A DNA stretch of 64,000 nucleotides, from the NCBI RefSeq assembly GCF_001613345.1, contig NZ_BDCE01000090.1, positions 1-64,000 of the forward strand, given 5' to 3'. A program made the position numbers and the translations under genes. Positions 1-9,540 of this stretch are shown piece after piece (the stretch's first letter is position 1; each line of letters opens with the position of its first letter). The DNA is from Nocardia uniformis NBRC 13702. Lineage in GTDB: Bacteria; Actinomycetota; Actinomycetes; Mycobacteriales; Mycobacteriaceae. The notes beneath the pieces are model-generated. The model ran no database searches, had not been told where the DNA came from, and saw nothing but the letters and a program-made list of their open reading frames with translations.

Positions 1-3000
1 GGATTGCCGAGCAGGCCCGCGATGGAGGTGAACACCACCAAATGCCGCAGCCGGTCGGTGTCCACGGCGTCGAGTACCGCGGCCAAGCCACGCAGTTTCG
101 GTGCGAAGACTCGGTCGATCTGTTCGATTCCCTTGTCCGGCAACAGCGCATCGGCGAGGACGGCGGCCCCGTGCACGATGCCGTTCACCCCGCGATCGAC
201 CAGTGCGGCCCGCACCGCGGCGGCGTCGGTGACATCCACCGCGAGGTAGGTCGCACGGGATCCAGCCGCGTGCAATCGGTCGAGGGTGGAGCGAATCTCC
301 CGGTTTGCGACCAATTCACCGTGCACGCGCGCGATGTCGCGCGGGACCGGACGATCTCCCCCGACCCGCAGCTGGTCGATCACCGCGGCACGGAGATCGG
401 CGTCGACCACCCCGGCGGCCCACTCGGGCTCCGCGGTGAGCTCGGTGCGGCCCAGCAGAATGAACTCCGCCGAACCGGACTCGGCCAGCGCTGCCACACA
501 CAGTGCGGTAACGCCACGGGCGCCGCCGGTCACCACGAATACGTCATCGGGTTCGATCAGTGGTTCGGCGGTGGTCTCCGGGCCGACCGGGGAGGTGTCG
601 ACCGGGTGGGGGTAGCGGCCCGGGACAACCGCGCGCCGCCTCCCGCTGAGGTCCACACCGACCTCGAGGGTGTCGACGGCCGCATCGTCGAGTTCGGCGA
701 ATACCGCCGCGAGCAGCTGATCGTCCGCCAGATCCGGGTGCACGTCCACGGCTCGGCAGAACAGCCGCGGCGCCTCGGCCGCAAGGGTTTTCACCACGCC
801 GCCGACTCCCCCGACCAGACCGGCCTCCGGGGCAGCCGCACCGGTGCATCCGAGCCCGCCGTCGAGCCGGGTCAGCGTGAGGAACGCCGCACGGCCCTCG
901 GTACCCGTCAGGCTCCCCAGCGCGTACTTGGCGAGCAGAATCACCTCGGTGAGCTGTCGTTCGGCACCCGCCCATGTCGGCTCGCCATCAGCGACAGCAA
1001 GGACGAGATCAACCGTCGCAGAACAGACTTCACCGATCGACCGCTCCACCGACGCCGCGTCCGCGGCACCGGAGAGATCGATCCGCCGCACGGTCCATCC
1101 CCGTTGTTCCAGGCCCGCAACGATTTTCGTGGCATCGACGCCACCGTGGTCCGCGACGACCGCTACCGGATCGTCTCGGAACGGTGCGTCCATGACGTCG
1201 ATGGCGGGCAGATCGACCAGTTCGACCCGGTGCCGCAGCGTTGGCGCGGGACCGACCTCCGAGCTCGGCTCAGCGGTCGGCGACGGCGCTTTTGGGTAGA
1301 CACCACCCGCCTCTCCGACCAGTACGTCCACCATCTGATCGAGAGTTCGCAATTCACCGAGCACTTCGGGGCCGACGACCGGAAGGTCCGGGAAGCGTTC
1401 CTGGACAATGCCGAGCACCTGCACGCGCTTGATGGAGTCGACGCCGAGATCGGCCTCGAGGTCCATGGTGGGGTCGATCAGGTCGGTCGGGTAACCGGTC
1501 TTGTCGGCCACCACCTCGACCAGGGCCGCACGCACAGCCTCGGCGTCGAGGACATGACCGTTCGAACTCGACGGTTCGACCGCGATCTGCGGGGCCGTCT
1601 GTGTAACAGCAGGTTCCGGGGCGGGCGGCGGCGTGGCGACAGGGGCGGGCACGACGGCGGCGGGCGTGGTGGGGACCGGAGCGACGGCAGGCGTCGCGGC
1701 GGTCAGTGGCCGGGGAGCGACGCCCGCGGTGGCCGGCGGCGCGGGCCGGTATTCGACCGGTTCGCTCCACACGGCCGGTGCGACGGCGGATTCCAGCTCC
1801 GACAGTCGCGCCAGCACCTCCGCCGCCCGCTCATGCGCATGTCCGATGGCGACGCTCTGATCGCGCACCGAGGCAATGACGTTCGGCAGATTCGGATCGT
1901 CGAGCCCGTGCTGGGCGATCAAGCCGATCAGGGTCTCGGCTACATTCAGCTGGCTGTCCAGGTAGCGCGAGTGCAGCGCGAGGTGCTGGGTGGCCGGATC
2001 GTCCTCGGATCGGTTCCGGGCCTGCGGATGGACGGTCATCGGGTGTTCCTCCTGAATGTGGTGGGCCACAGCCCCATTGCCGTAGACCGGAGTCGGCACG
2101 GCCGCCGGAGCGGGTGCGGGCGGGGTGGCGAGTGCGGAGACGCGGAAACCGTCGGTGAGCCCGTCGGCGTAGGCGGCGCGCCGGGCGGGCGAGATGTATT
2201 CGGGAGCGGAGAGGCTGACGGTCATGCCCTTGCGGGCCGGTTCCGCGAGCGCAGGTGCGTCGTAACGGTTGATGCCGTCCAGGTCGACGCCCAGCACCGC
2301 CAGCTGCACCGCCGCCTGCTTGAGCGCGAGGTCGGAGTCGCCGAGCGGGCCGCTGTCGGTGGGGACGGCGACCACATCGGTGTCGGCCAGAATGGTCCGA
2401 ACCAGGCCGGTGAGAACCTGTTTGGGGCCGAACTCCACGAAGACGGTGACCCCGTCGGCGTGCATGGCGCGCACCGCTTCGACGAATTCCACCGGGCGCA
2501 GCAACTGCCTCGCCAGGGTGTCGGCATTGGCCTGCGAGTCCGCCGCGTACGCGGCACCGGGACTGTTGGCGTAGACCGCTACGGCGGGTGCGCCGATGTC
2601 CACCGTGTTCAACGCCGCGCGGAAGTGTTCGACGGCGTGCCCGACGTACGGTGTGTGGAAGGCTGCGGAGACCGGCAGCCGACGCGCGGTGATCTCGCGG
2701 CGGGTGCACTCGGCCAGCAGCGCCTCCACTGCCTCGGTGCCACCACCCACGACCACCTGTTCGGGGGCATTGTGGTTACACACCAGCACATCCGGCGTCT
2801 CGGCCAGCAGCTCCTCGACCATGTCGCGAGTCGCCGCAATGGCGGCCATGGCCCCGGTGTCGCCGCTGTCGGCCACCGGTGCCATGGCGGTGCCGCGCGC
2901 GGCCGCCAGCCGGAAGTAGTCGGCATCGGTCAGGGCGTCGGCTGCCCACAGCGCGGTGAGTTCGCCGAAGCTGTGGCCGAGCATGCCGTCGCAGCGCAGG

Positions 3001-4979
3001 CCCAGCTCACGCAGGAACCGGAACTGTCCGGCCGCCAGCGCGCCGATGGCGGGCTGGGCGTATTCGGTGCGGCGCAGCGTCGACTCCTGCTGCTGGCGCA
3101 ACTTCGGGTCGAAGATCGGCGGCGGGTAGACCGCCGCGGCCAGACCCGGATCCTCACCGGGGAAGGCCGCATTGGCCGCGTCGAAGGCGTCCGCCACCGT
3201 AGGCACGCTGACCACGGCTTCCAGCCCCATATCCAGGTATTGACTGCCCTGCCCAGCGAAGAGCGCCCCGACCTTCACGCCGACCGGCGCCTGGCGGCGG
3301 AAGTACACGCCCTGCGGCAGCGACCACTGCTCGGCGTCCGGGTCAGCGGATAGCCGTTCGGCCACCAGGGCACGCAGCCGCGCCGCGGTATTATCATCGG
3401 CCGCAGCGAATCCCACGCGGGCGTGCGCGGCGGGCACGGGGCCGCCGTCGACGGCGGGTGCGCCCGAGTTCAGCAGGTCCAGCAGCGCGGCCGGGTCCGG
3501 AGCGTGCCACAGGTTGGCGCGCGCGGTGCGGTGCAGATTTCGCACCGCAGAGCGGTCGCCGTCGTACTCCTCGAGCACCATGTGGAAGTTGGTGCCGCCG
3601 AAGCCCATTGCGGAGGCCGCCGCACGGCGAACCGCACGGCGCGGATCGCGAATCCACGGACGGAGTTTGGTGCTCACATAGAACGGTGCGGAGTCGAAGT
3701 CGATCCCGCTATTGGGCCGATCCACATTGATGGTCGGCGGAAAGACCTTGTGGTACAGGGCAAGTGACAGCTTCATCACGCTCGCGGTGCCCGCCGCACC
3801 CTTGGTGTGCCCGATCTGGGACTTCACACTGCCCAGGGCCGCACCATGACGCGGGGCCGCATTGTCAGCGAGCAGCTCGCGCAGGGCGGTCAGCTCGGTA
3901 CGGTCGCCGACAGCGGTACCGGTGGCGTGTGCCTCGAACAATTCCACCGAGGCCGGTGAGCAGTCGGCGTCCTCGTAGGCACGGTCCAGAGCGATGCGCT
4001 GGCCCTCGGCGCGCGGCGCGTAGATGCTCTTGGCGCGCCCGTCGCTGGAGGAGCCCAGTCCTCGGATCACCGCGTAGATCCGGTTCCCGTCACGTTCAGC
4101 ATCGGCCAGTCGGCGCAGTGCCAGCATGCCGATGCCCTCACCGAGCAGGGTGCCGTCGGCGTCATCGGAGAATGGTCTGATCCGATCGGATTTCGACAGC
4201 GCGCCGACCTTACCGAAGGACATGTACACGAAAATGGTGTTCTCCGTGTCGACTCCGCCCGTGATCATCATATCGGCGCGGCCGTCCACCAGTTCCGCGA
4301 TGGCCGTGCGCATAGCCGCCAGCGAGGCGGCGCAGGCGGCGTCCACCGTGCAGTTCAGCCCGCCGAGGTCGAGCCGGTTCGCCACCCGCCCGGCGACCAC
4401 ATTGGCCAGAAAGCCCGGGAAGGAGTTCTCCTCCCAGGGCGCGAAGGCCCGTACGTAGCGGTCGGCGATCTCGTCGGCGTCGGCGGCGGTCAGACCCGCG
4501 GCCCGTACCACCTCCTTGAGCACCGGGGTGGACAGTCGCGCGGCCAGCGGGTGCATGAGCGGCACCGGACCGGTGGTGCCGAGCACAACGCCGGTCCGGG
4601 CCGGGCGATACCAGTCCGAGGTGTCAGCGCCGCTGTCCTTCAACAGATCTCGAGCCACCATCAGGCTCAGCGTCTGCATGGTGGTGGTGACGTCGAGCTG
4701 ATTGGGCGGCAGACCGAATTCGAGGGGGTCGAAGTCGATGTCCGGCAGGAACGCGCCGCGCCGGGAGTAGGTCTTGTCCGGTGCGTCGGGGTCCGGATCG
4801 TAGTAGTCCGAGACCTTCCACCGCGATTCGGGTACCTCGGTGGTGCAGTCTTGGCCGTCGACAATGTTCTGCCAGTAGTCCCGGTGATTGCGGGCCATGG
4901 GGAACAGGCTGGACATGCCGACAATCGCGATCGGATTGTCGGCCAGTCGCCGCCCGATCCGCGTCGTTTCCTCGCTCAC
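1..4979 (-). CDS. PfaA/HglE-like iterative type I polyketide synthase (KS-AT-ACP-KR), C-terminus beyond the left edge
   Basis: The visible 1,659 residues start at a GTG preceded by GAGAGG about 7 bases upstream. Domains in order are KS (about 10-430), AT (about 550-860), a proline/alanine-rich linker, one ACP, and a KR whose NADP motif TGGARGV lies near 1,480 and which runs off the edge. The KS has the full triad: Cys216 in DAACAAS, His351 in EAHATGT and His391 in GHTKGAAG. The AT has Ser670 in GHSFGE. The ACP carries LGVDSIKRV with Ser1182; this motif and the KS stretch SIYAPRAEGQ are typical of omega-3 PUFA synthase PfaA and heterocyst glycolipid synthase HglE. PfaA normally has five or more tandem ACPs and here there is one, as in enediyne PKSs and HglE. 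The product cannot be named; a reduced, fatty-acid-like chain is likely. It is the last visible gene of a minus-strand run with a GDSL hydrolase and an FAD enzyme. Confidence 0.9.
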   Translation of the reverse strand, partial: MSEETTRIGRRLADNPIAIVGMSSLFPMARNHRDYWQNIVDGQDCTTEVPESRWKVSDYYDPDPDAPDKTYSRRGAFLPDIDFDPLEFGLPPNQLDVTTTMQTLSLMVARDLLKDSGADTSDWYRPARTGVVLGTTGPVPLMHPLAARLSTPVLKEVVRAAGLTAADADEIADRYVRAFAPWEENSFPGFLANVVAGRVANRLDLGGLNCTVDAACAASLAAMRTAIAELVDGRADMMITGGVDTENTIFVYMSFGKVGALSKSDRIRPFSDDADGTLLGEGIGMLALRRLADAERDGNRIYAVIRGLGSSSDGRAKSIYAPRAEGQRIALDRAYEDADCSPASVELFEAHATGTAVGDRTELTALRELLADNAAPRHGAALGSVKSQIGHTKGAAGTASVMKLSLALYHKVFPPTINVDRPNSGIDFDSAPFYVSTKLRPWIRDPRRAVRRAAASAMGFGGTNFHMVLEEYDGDRSAVRNLHRTARANLWHAPDPAALLDLLNSGAPAVDGGPVPAAHARVGFAAADDNTAARLRALVAERLSADPDAEQWSLPQGVYFRRQAPVGVKVGALFAGQGSQYLDMGLEAVVSVPTVADAFDAANAAFPGEDPGLAAAVYPPPIFDPKLRQQQESTLRRTEYAQPAIGALAAGQFRFLRELGLRCDGMLGHSFGELTALWAADALTDADYFRLAAARGTAMAPVADSGDTGAMAAIAATRDMVEELLAETPDVLVCNHNAPEQVVVGGGTEAVEALLAECTRREITARRLPVSAAFHTPYVGHAVEHFRAALNTVDIGAPAVAVYANSPGAAYAADSQANADTLARQLLRPVEFVEAVRAMHADGVTVFVEFGPKQVLTGLVRTILADTDVVAVPTDSGPLGDSDLALKQAAVQLAVLGVDLDGINRYDAPALAEPARKGMTVSLSAPEYISPARRAAYADGLTDGFRVSALATPPAPAPAAVPTPVYGNGAVAHHIQEEHPMTVHPQARNRSEDDPATQHLALHSRYLDSQLNVAETLIGLIAQHGLDDPNLPNVIASVRDQSVAIGHAHERAAEVLARLSELESAVAPAVWSEPVEYRPAPPATAGVAPRPLTAATPAVAPVPTTPAAVVPAPVATPPPAPEPAVTQTAPQIAVEPSSSNGHVLDAEAVRAALVEVVADKTGYPTDLIDPTMDLEADLGVDSIKRVQVLGIVQERFPDLPVVGPEVLGELRTLDQMVDVLVGEAGGVYPKAPSPTAEPSSEVGPAPTLRHRVELVDLPAIDVMDAPFRDDPVAVVADHGGVDATKIVAGLEQRGWTVRRIDLSGAADAASVERSIGEVCSATVDLVLAVADGEPTWAGAERQLTEVILLAKYALGSLTGTEGRAAFLTLTRLDGGLGCTGAAAPEAGLVGGVGGVVKTLAAEAPRLFCRAVDVHPDLADDQLLAAVFAELDDAAVDTLEVGVDLSGRRRAVVPGRYPHPVDTSPVGPETTAEPLIEPDDVFVVTGGARGVTALCVAALAESGSAEFILLGRTELTAEPEWAAGVVDADLRAAVIDQLRVGGDRPVPRDIARVHGELVANREIRSTLDRLHAAGSRATYLAVDVTDAAAVRAALVDRGVNGIVHGAAVLADALLPDKGIEQIDRVFAPKLRGLAAVLDAVDTDRLRHLVVFTSIAGLLGN

Positions 4980-5004
4980 GTCTTTCCTCTCTGAGTGACC
5001 GGGC

Positions 5005-5613
5005 CTAAGCCGCGGCCAGCGACATCCCGGTCGTACTCGCCAGCAGCTCGGCGACCGAGCGGGCGAACCACTCATGTCCACGCGGGCTGGGATGCAGGCC
5101 GTCCGGCGACCACATGGCCGGATCGGCCCATTCGGGGACGGTGGTGACGTCCAGGCATAGCGCTCCGGTGCGTGCGGTCGTGTCGCGCAGGGCATCGTTG
5201 GCCCGGGCGAAGCGGTCCCGCAGCAGGGTCCGGAAGGTTTCGGGTACCGGGAGATTCGCCGGTATGTCGGCGTAGGTGGCGGTGAACACCGCGGTGTCCA
5301 TGCCGGTGGTCTTTTCGAAGATGGCGGTGAGATTGCGTCGGAAGCGGTCCGGGTCGTAGTCACCCACGAGGTCGTTCACCCCGACGATGACGCCGATCAC
5401 CGGGGCCTTGTTGGTCAGCGCACGGGTCAGCTGATGGTCGACGACGTCTTGCGTAGTGGCCTGGAAAGTGCCCAGGTTGCGCACGGAATCACCGGGCAGC
5501 CACAGCATTTCGGCCAGCCTGGGCACCCAGCCGTGCCAGCCGCCGCCCGGCGCGGCATCGCCGCGCCCTTCCACGAAGCTGTCACCGAGCGTGGTGAGTC
5601 TGATGGTCGCCAT
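5005..5613 (-). CDS. SGNH/GDSL-family hydrolase
   Basis: A 202-residue cytoplasmic esterase or lipase of the SGNH superfamily; no signal peptide is visible. Block I is GDSFVEG near residue 11, block III is GVNDL, and the C-terminal Asp-His pair is in SPDGLHPSPRGH. The gene ends 25 bases before the PKS start, so the two are almost certainly co-transcribed. A role as thioesterase or acyl esterase releasing or editing the PKS product is an inference from position; SGNH enzymes have broad substrates and the sequence does not decide it. Confidence 0.85.
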   Translation of the reverse strand: MATIRLTTLGDSFVEGRGDAAPGGGWHGWVPRLAEMLWLPGDSVRNLGTFQATTQDVVDHQLTRALTNKAPVIGVIVGVNDLVGDYDPDRFRRNLTAIFEKTTGMDTAVFTATYADIPANLPVPETFRTLLRDRFARANDALRDTTARTGALCLDVTTVPEWADPAMWSPDGLHPSPRGHEWFARSVAELLASTTGMSLAAA

Positions 5614-5645
5614 GATGGGTGTCTCCGATTCGGCTGGGGGGGCGA

Positions 5646-6884
5646 TCAGGATTCGTCGGCCGAGTACATCCGCTCCCCCGCCGGAGTGCCCGCCGCGGTG
5701 TACAGGGTGTCCAGGTGTTCGGGCGCAAAGAACTCCTTGCCGTGCAGCCCGCCGCCGATCAGGCGGAAGAACTGGGTCAGACCCAGCTCACTGGCACTCG
5801 CGGCCCGGAAGACCGTCTCGTAGAAGGGTGGAGCCTTCAGCTCGGAGATCATGCAGGTGAAATTGAAGGTATCGGTGCTGCGCTCATCGCGAATCCGCTC
5901 GTACTCGCGCACCGCCGCGTCGATGGGCTGCTCACCGGATAGGCCCGCGTGCAGCTGATCGGCCAGAACCTCGCCGTAGACCAGGGCGTCCGAGATGCCC
6001 CAGCCGGTGAAGGGGTCCTTGTGGTAGCCGGCGTCGCCGACCAGAGCCCAGCCCGGGCCCGCCGAGCGACGGTAGTAGTTGTCCGGATAACGCATCGAGC
6101 GTAACTGCTCGGTCCGTTTCCCGTTATCCCGCAGCTGCGCACCGAATTCCGGCATGATCTGGTCGAATACCTGCTGGAAGTTGGCATCCACATCGGTGCG
6201 GAATTCCGCGAACCGGTCGAGCGGGCGCATCACGGTGACCAGATGTTGATTGTCATTCGTCGGCCACGCGCCGAACTGCTGCTTGTCGAATCCGGTCCAG
6301 TGGTGAAATTCCCAATCCAGGCCGTCGTAGTAGCTGTAGTAGACGAAGCAGGAAGCCGGTCGCACGGTATGGTATTCGGCATCGACCAGATCGCCGACGG
6401 TCGAATTGCGCCCATCCGCGCCGACCACGAACGAAGCGCGGAATTCCTGCTCGGAGCCGTCGGCGACAGTGCCCTTCACACCGCACACCCGACCGTCCTG
6501 CCACAGCAGACCGGTGACGGTGAAGCCCTCGATCACCTCGGCACCGGCTGCCCGGGCGGCATCGACCAGCAGGTTGTCCAGTACGGTCCGGCGCGGTGCG
6601 TAGACCTCGTCGATACCCTCGACCTCGGCGAAGCCGCGCAGGGTGATTCCGGTGTAGGAGAAGTTCAACCGGCGAATCGGAGTCACACCGGTGGCGACCA
6701 GCTTGTCCAGCAGGCCCCATTCCTTCAGCCGAGCCACACCGACCTGGTGCATGTAGTGGGTGGACACCGTATCGCTGGGGAAGGTCGACCGATCGACCAC
6801 CAGGACCCGATGCCCCTTCCGGGCGAGCAGCATTGCCAAGGGCGATCCGGCGCACCGCGCGCCGACCACAATCACGTCGTACAT
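5646..6884 (-). CDS. FAD-dependent oxidoreductase (geranylgeranyl reductase/monooxygenase-like)
   Basis: 412 residues. The N-terminus VIVVGARCAGSPLAMLLARK is the Rossmann FAD-binding fold, and GDAGYHKDPFTGWGISDAL near residue 290 is the second FAD motif of the PHBH/geranylgeranyl-reductase superfamily. I place the start at the ATG at 6884, which has GGGAG 7 bases upstream; the frame stays open 18 codons further. It lies 32 bases upstream of the GDSL gene and belongs to the same minus-strand transcript as the PKS. It could hydroxylate, epoxidise, halogenate or saturate the polyketide. No halogenase Lys/WxWxIP signature is seen, so halogenation is unlikely. Confidence 0.8.
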   Translation of the reverse strand: MYDVIVVGARCAGSPLAMLLARKGHRVLVVDRSTFPSDTVSTHYMHQVGVARLKEWGLLDKLVATGVTPIRRLNFSYTGITLRGFAEVEGIDEVYAPRRTVLDNLLVDAARAAGAEVIEGFTVTGLLWQDGRVCGVKGTVADGSEQEFRASFVVGADGRNSTVGDLVDAEYHTVRPASCFVYYSYYDGLDWEFHHWTGFDKQQFGAWPTNDNQHLVTVMRPLDRFAEFRTDVDANFQQVFDQIMPEFGAQLRDNGKRTEQLRSMRYPDNYYRRSAGPGWALVGDAGYHKDPFTGWGISDALVYGEVLADQLHAGLSGEQPIDAAVREYERIRDERSTDTFNFTCMISELKAPPFYETVFRAASASELGLTQFFRLIGGGLHGKEFFAPEHLDTLYTAAGTPAGERMYSADES

Positions 6885-7004
6885 GGAAATTCTCCCTACC
6901 TGCCGTGAATTCGACATAAATGATTCTCGGAGCTCCACAGGAAGCTCTCAAGGACTGAAACTTGAATCAGATTGCGCGATTGATGCTTTCGATCGGAAGC
7001 GGTA

Positions 7005-8792
7005 CTAACTCGGCGTGTACAGCGCGGAAATATCGTCCGCATAGGCCTGCTCGATAACCGCTCGGCGCAATTTGAGCGAGGGGGTGAGCTGACCGTTCTC
7101 GACCGTGAAATCGCCGGAGACGACCCGGAACTCGCGAATGGACTCGGCGCGCGAGACCAAGCCGTTGGCGTCCTCGATGGCAGTGGCGATCGCCGCCATC
7201 AGTTCGGGGTGTCGCAGCCAATCCTGTTGCGATGCTTCCGATCCTCGATTGACCAACCAGGCATCGAGCGCCGCGGGGTCGACAGTGACCAGTGCCGACA
7301 CGAAGGGGCGCGCCTCACCGAGAACCATGCAGTGGCTCACCAGCGGATGCAAGCGCACGCGATCCTCGAGTGGCGTCGGCGCGACATTCTTGCCGCCGGT
7401 GGTGATGAGGATTTCCTTGCGACGGCCGGTGATGTACAGGTAGCCGCCGGCATCCAGCTTGCCGAGATCCCCTGTGGGCAGCCAGGTTCCGGTGCTCTCG
7501 GCGAAATTCGGCCAGTACCCCGGTGACGTATTCGCGCCGGAGACCAGCACCTCGCCATCGGCCGCGATGGCCACGGTGGTGCCGGGCACCGGGCGGCCCA
7601 CACTGCCGTGCCGATTGGCGTGCACCTGGTTGATAGTCACGGCCGTGGCCGACTCGGTCAGGCCGTACGCACCGAGAACCTGTACTCCCACACCGGCGTA
7701 GAAGGCGTCGGTGGTGGCGTCCAGGGACGCACCGCCGCTGATCACATACCGGCAGCGGCCACCGAACACCGCACGGACGGCGGCGAATTCGTCATCGTTG
7801 CGGGCACGGTGCGCGGCGGCCAGCTCCGGATCGACGGCGTCGGCCTCGAACATCGCACGGCCGTAGTCGACGGCCACAGCTTCGGCATCAGCGCCGATGG
7901 CGCTCCGGCAGCGCTTGCGAATCTTTTCCAGCGCGTAGGGCACCAGGGCCAGGAAGGTGGGCTGAAATGTCGGCAGCGCATCCAGCAGATCCGGTATTCC
8001 GGCCAGCAGTCGCGTTCGGGTCCCGCCGTGCAGGCAGGCGAGTAGCACTGTGCGCCCGAAGATGTGCGAGAGCGGCAGGGCCAGCAGAGTCGCCGAGTCC
8101 TCGGCGCGGAACAGTTCGGGCAGATGCCGGACCGTGTTCCCCGAGGAGGCGAACATATTGCGGTGGGTCAGCACGCAGCCCTTGGGCATTCCCGTGGTGC
8201 CACTGGTGTACACGATGGTCGCGATGTCATCGGCGCGGACGGCGGCGCTGCGCTCGACAAAGGACTCCGCCGTCGACGCGGCGGCGGGGACCGGCGGGTC
8301 GGTGAGCATGCGGACCGGCGTCCGCCACTGCGATTCACCCAGCCGGGCCAGCATGTCGCGCTGCTCGGCGGTTTCGGCGAAACCATGGACCGCGCCGGAA
8401 TCGGCGATGATGTGGGCGATCTGTTGCTCGGAGGCGGTTGGGTACACGGGGACCACGATCGCGCCGATGCTCAGCGCGGCGTAGTCCACGACCACCCACT
8501 CGTAGCTATTGCGCCCCAGCACCGCCACCCGGTCGCCGTGCAGCACTCCAGAGCCGAGCAGTGATTCGGCGAATGCCACCACGTCACTGTGAAATTGGGC
8601 GAAGTCGATATCGATCCACCCGGCCTCGCCATGGCGGCACAGCACCGCACGGGCCGGTCGGTGGCGCGCACCCTCGGCGACTACATGGAACAGCCCGACC
8701 CGGTCCGGGAGGGCATCGGCATCGGTATCGCCTCGGGAGATCGCCGACAGGCCGTGATCGTCGACGGATGTGGACAGCAACAAGGTAACCAC
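7005..8792 (-). CDS. long-chain acyl-CoA synthetase (FadD15-like AMP-binding protein)
   Basis: 595 residues of the ANL superfamily. The P-loop YTSGTTGMPKGCVLTH, the A5-like motif GAYGLTES, the hinge motif TGDLGKLDAGGYLYITGR and a downstream GGKNVAP segment are all present, so the enzyme looks complete and active: it should activate a fatty acid with ATP to acyl-AMP and acyl-CoA. The start is a GTG with only a weak ribosome site, so the first residues are uncertain. A 120-base gap separates it from the FAD oxidoreductase downstream. In this context it could supply a starter acyl-CoA to the PKS; that is inference. Confidence 0.88.
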   Translation of the reverse strand: MVTLLLSTSVDDHGLSAISRGDTDADALPDRVGLFHVVAEGARHRPARAVLCRHGEAGWIDIDFAQFHSDVVAFAESLLGSGVLHGDRVAVLGRNSYEWVVVDYAALSIGAIVVPVYPTASEQQIAHIIADSGAVHGFAETAEQRDMLARLGESQWRTPVRMLTDPPVPAAASTAESFVERSAAVRADDIATIVYTSGTTGMPKGCVLTHRNMFASSGNTVRHLPELFRAEDSATLLALPLSHIFGRTVLLACLHGGTRTRLLAGIPDLLDALPTFQPTFLALVPYALEKIRKRCRSAIGADAEAVAVDYGRAMFEADAVDPELAAAHRARNDDEFAAVRAVFGGRCRYVISGGASLDATTDAFYAGVGVQVLGAYGLTESATAVTINQVHANRHGSVGRPVPGTTVAIAADGEVLVSGANTSPGYWPNFAESTGTWLPTGDLGKLDAGGYLYITGRRKEILITTGGKNVAPTPLEDRVRLHPLVSHCMVLGEARPFVSALVTVDPAALDAWLVNRGSEASQQDWLRHPELMAAIATAIEDANGLVSRAESIREFRVVSGDFTVENGQLTPSLKLRRAVIEQAYADDISALYTPS

Positions 8793-8837
8793 CTGAGGAT
8801 TTCGTTGACCTCGCAGCGCGCCGGCGGAATGTGGTCG

Positions 8838-9473
8838 CTACTGCGCGGCCAGGATCCGATCGAGCTGCTCGAGTGTTTCGGAGTTTCCGCGGTGCCGGAT
8901 CGCCCGCCAGCCGGCCGCTTCGGCGGCGAGGCAGTTGCGCGCACTGTCGTCGATGAGCAGGCAGCGTCGAGCGGGCACGTCGAGGGTCTGTTCGGCAATG
9001 CGGAAGATGCGGGGATCGGGTTTGCGGACACCGTATTCGTGCGATCGGACAATCGCTTCGAACACGGCGGATTCGGGAATCAATCGGGCGCGGTAGGGTT
9101 CCCACTCGCGCACGCTGTTGGTGAGCATTGCCAGCCGGCACTCCACATCGAGGCGGCCACTGAGGGCGTCGTACAGTTCGCCGTTGAAACTGCGGTTGCC
9201 GTACCATAATTCGCTGAATCGGCCGAGATCGGCGGCCGGCAGCCACGGTGCCAGCTGAGCGGTCACCCGCTCGCCCCACTCGGCCTCACCGAGCAGTCCG
9301 AGTTCCAGGGGCGCGAGCTCGTCGCCGCCGTATTCGGCGGCGACGGCCGAGCAGGCCAGCAGGAGTGTCTCGGCGGGCACCGCGCATTGCGCGGCCACCC
9401 GTTCGAGCACCTCCGCTACCGGGTCGGTGAGCACGCCACCGAAGTCGCACCAGATGACGAGTTCGCCGATCAC
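8838..9473 (-). CDS. HAD-superfamily (subfamily IA) hydrolase
   Basis: About 211 residues from the GTG at 9473; an upstream GTG at 9524 is in frame and no clear ribosome site decides between them. HAD motif I is CDFGGVLTD with the nucleophilic Asp, motif II is LTNS, motif III Lys is in GVRKPDPRIF, and motif IV is LLIDDSARN. The fold is that of haloacid dehalogenase/phosphoglycolate phosphatase-like enzymes. Substrate unknown. It sits between the acyl-CoA ligase and the LysR gene on the same strand. Confidence 0.82.
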   Translation of the reverse strand: MIGELVIWCDFGGVLTDPVAEVLERVAAQCAVPAETLLLACSAVAAEYGGDELAPLELGLLGEAEWGERVTAQLAPWLPAADLGRFSELWYGNRSFNGELYDALSGRLDVECRLAMLTNSVREWEPYRARLIPESAVFEAIVRSHEYGVRKPDPRIFRIAEQTLDVPARRCLLIDDSARNCLAAEAAGWRAIRHRGNSETLEQLDRILAAQ

Positions 9474-9540
9474 GAACTCAGTCTCACTGCCTGTGAACCG
9501 GTCGGCAAGGCCGATAATCCACACGCACGGTTGGTGATTC

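Noticed and set aside
42..3353. 1,103-codon open frame on the plus strand
   Set aside because: It is the antisense of the PKS; its translation is Arg/Gly/His-rich without family motifs, while the minus strand shows intact KS, AT, ACP and KR.
1..4979. Enediyne polyketide synthase
   Set aside because: The single ACP is compatible, but the ACP and KS motifs are PfaA/HglE-like and no enediyne partner genes (E3/E4/E5/E7/E10 types) are visible; the left flank is missing.
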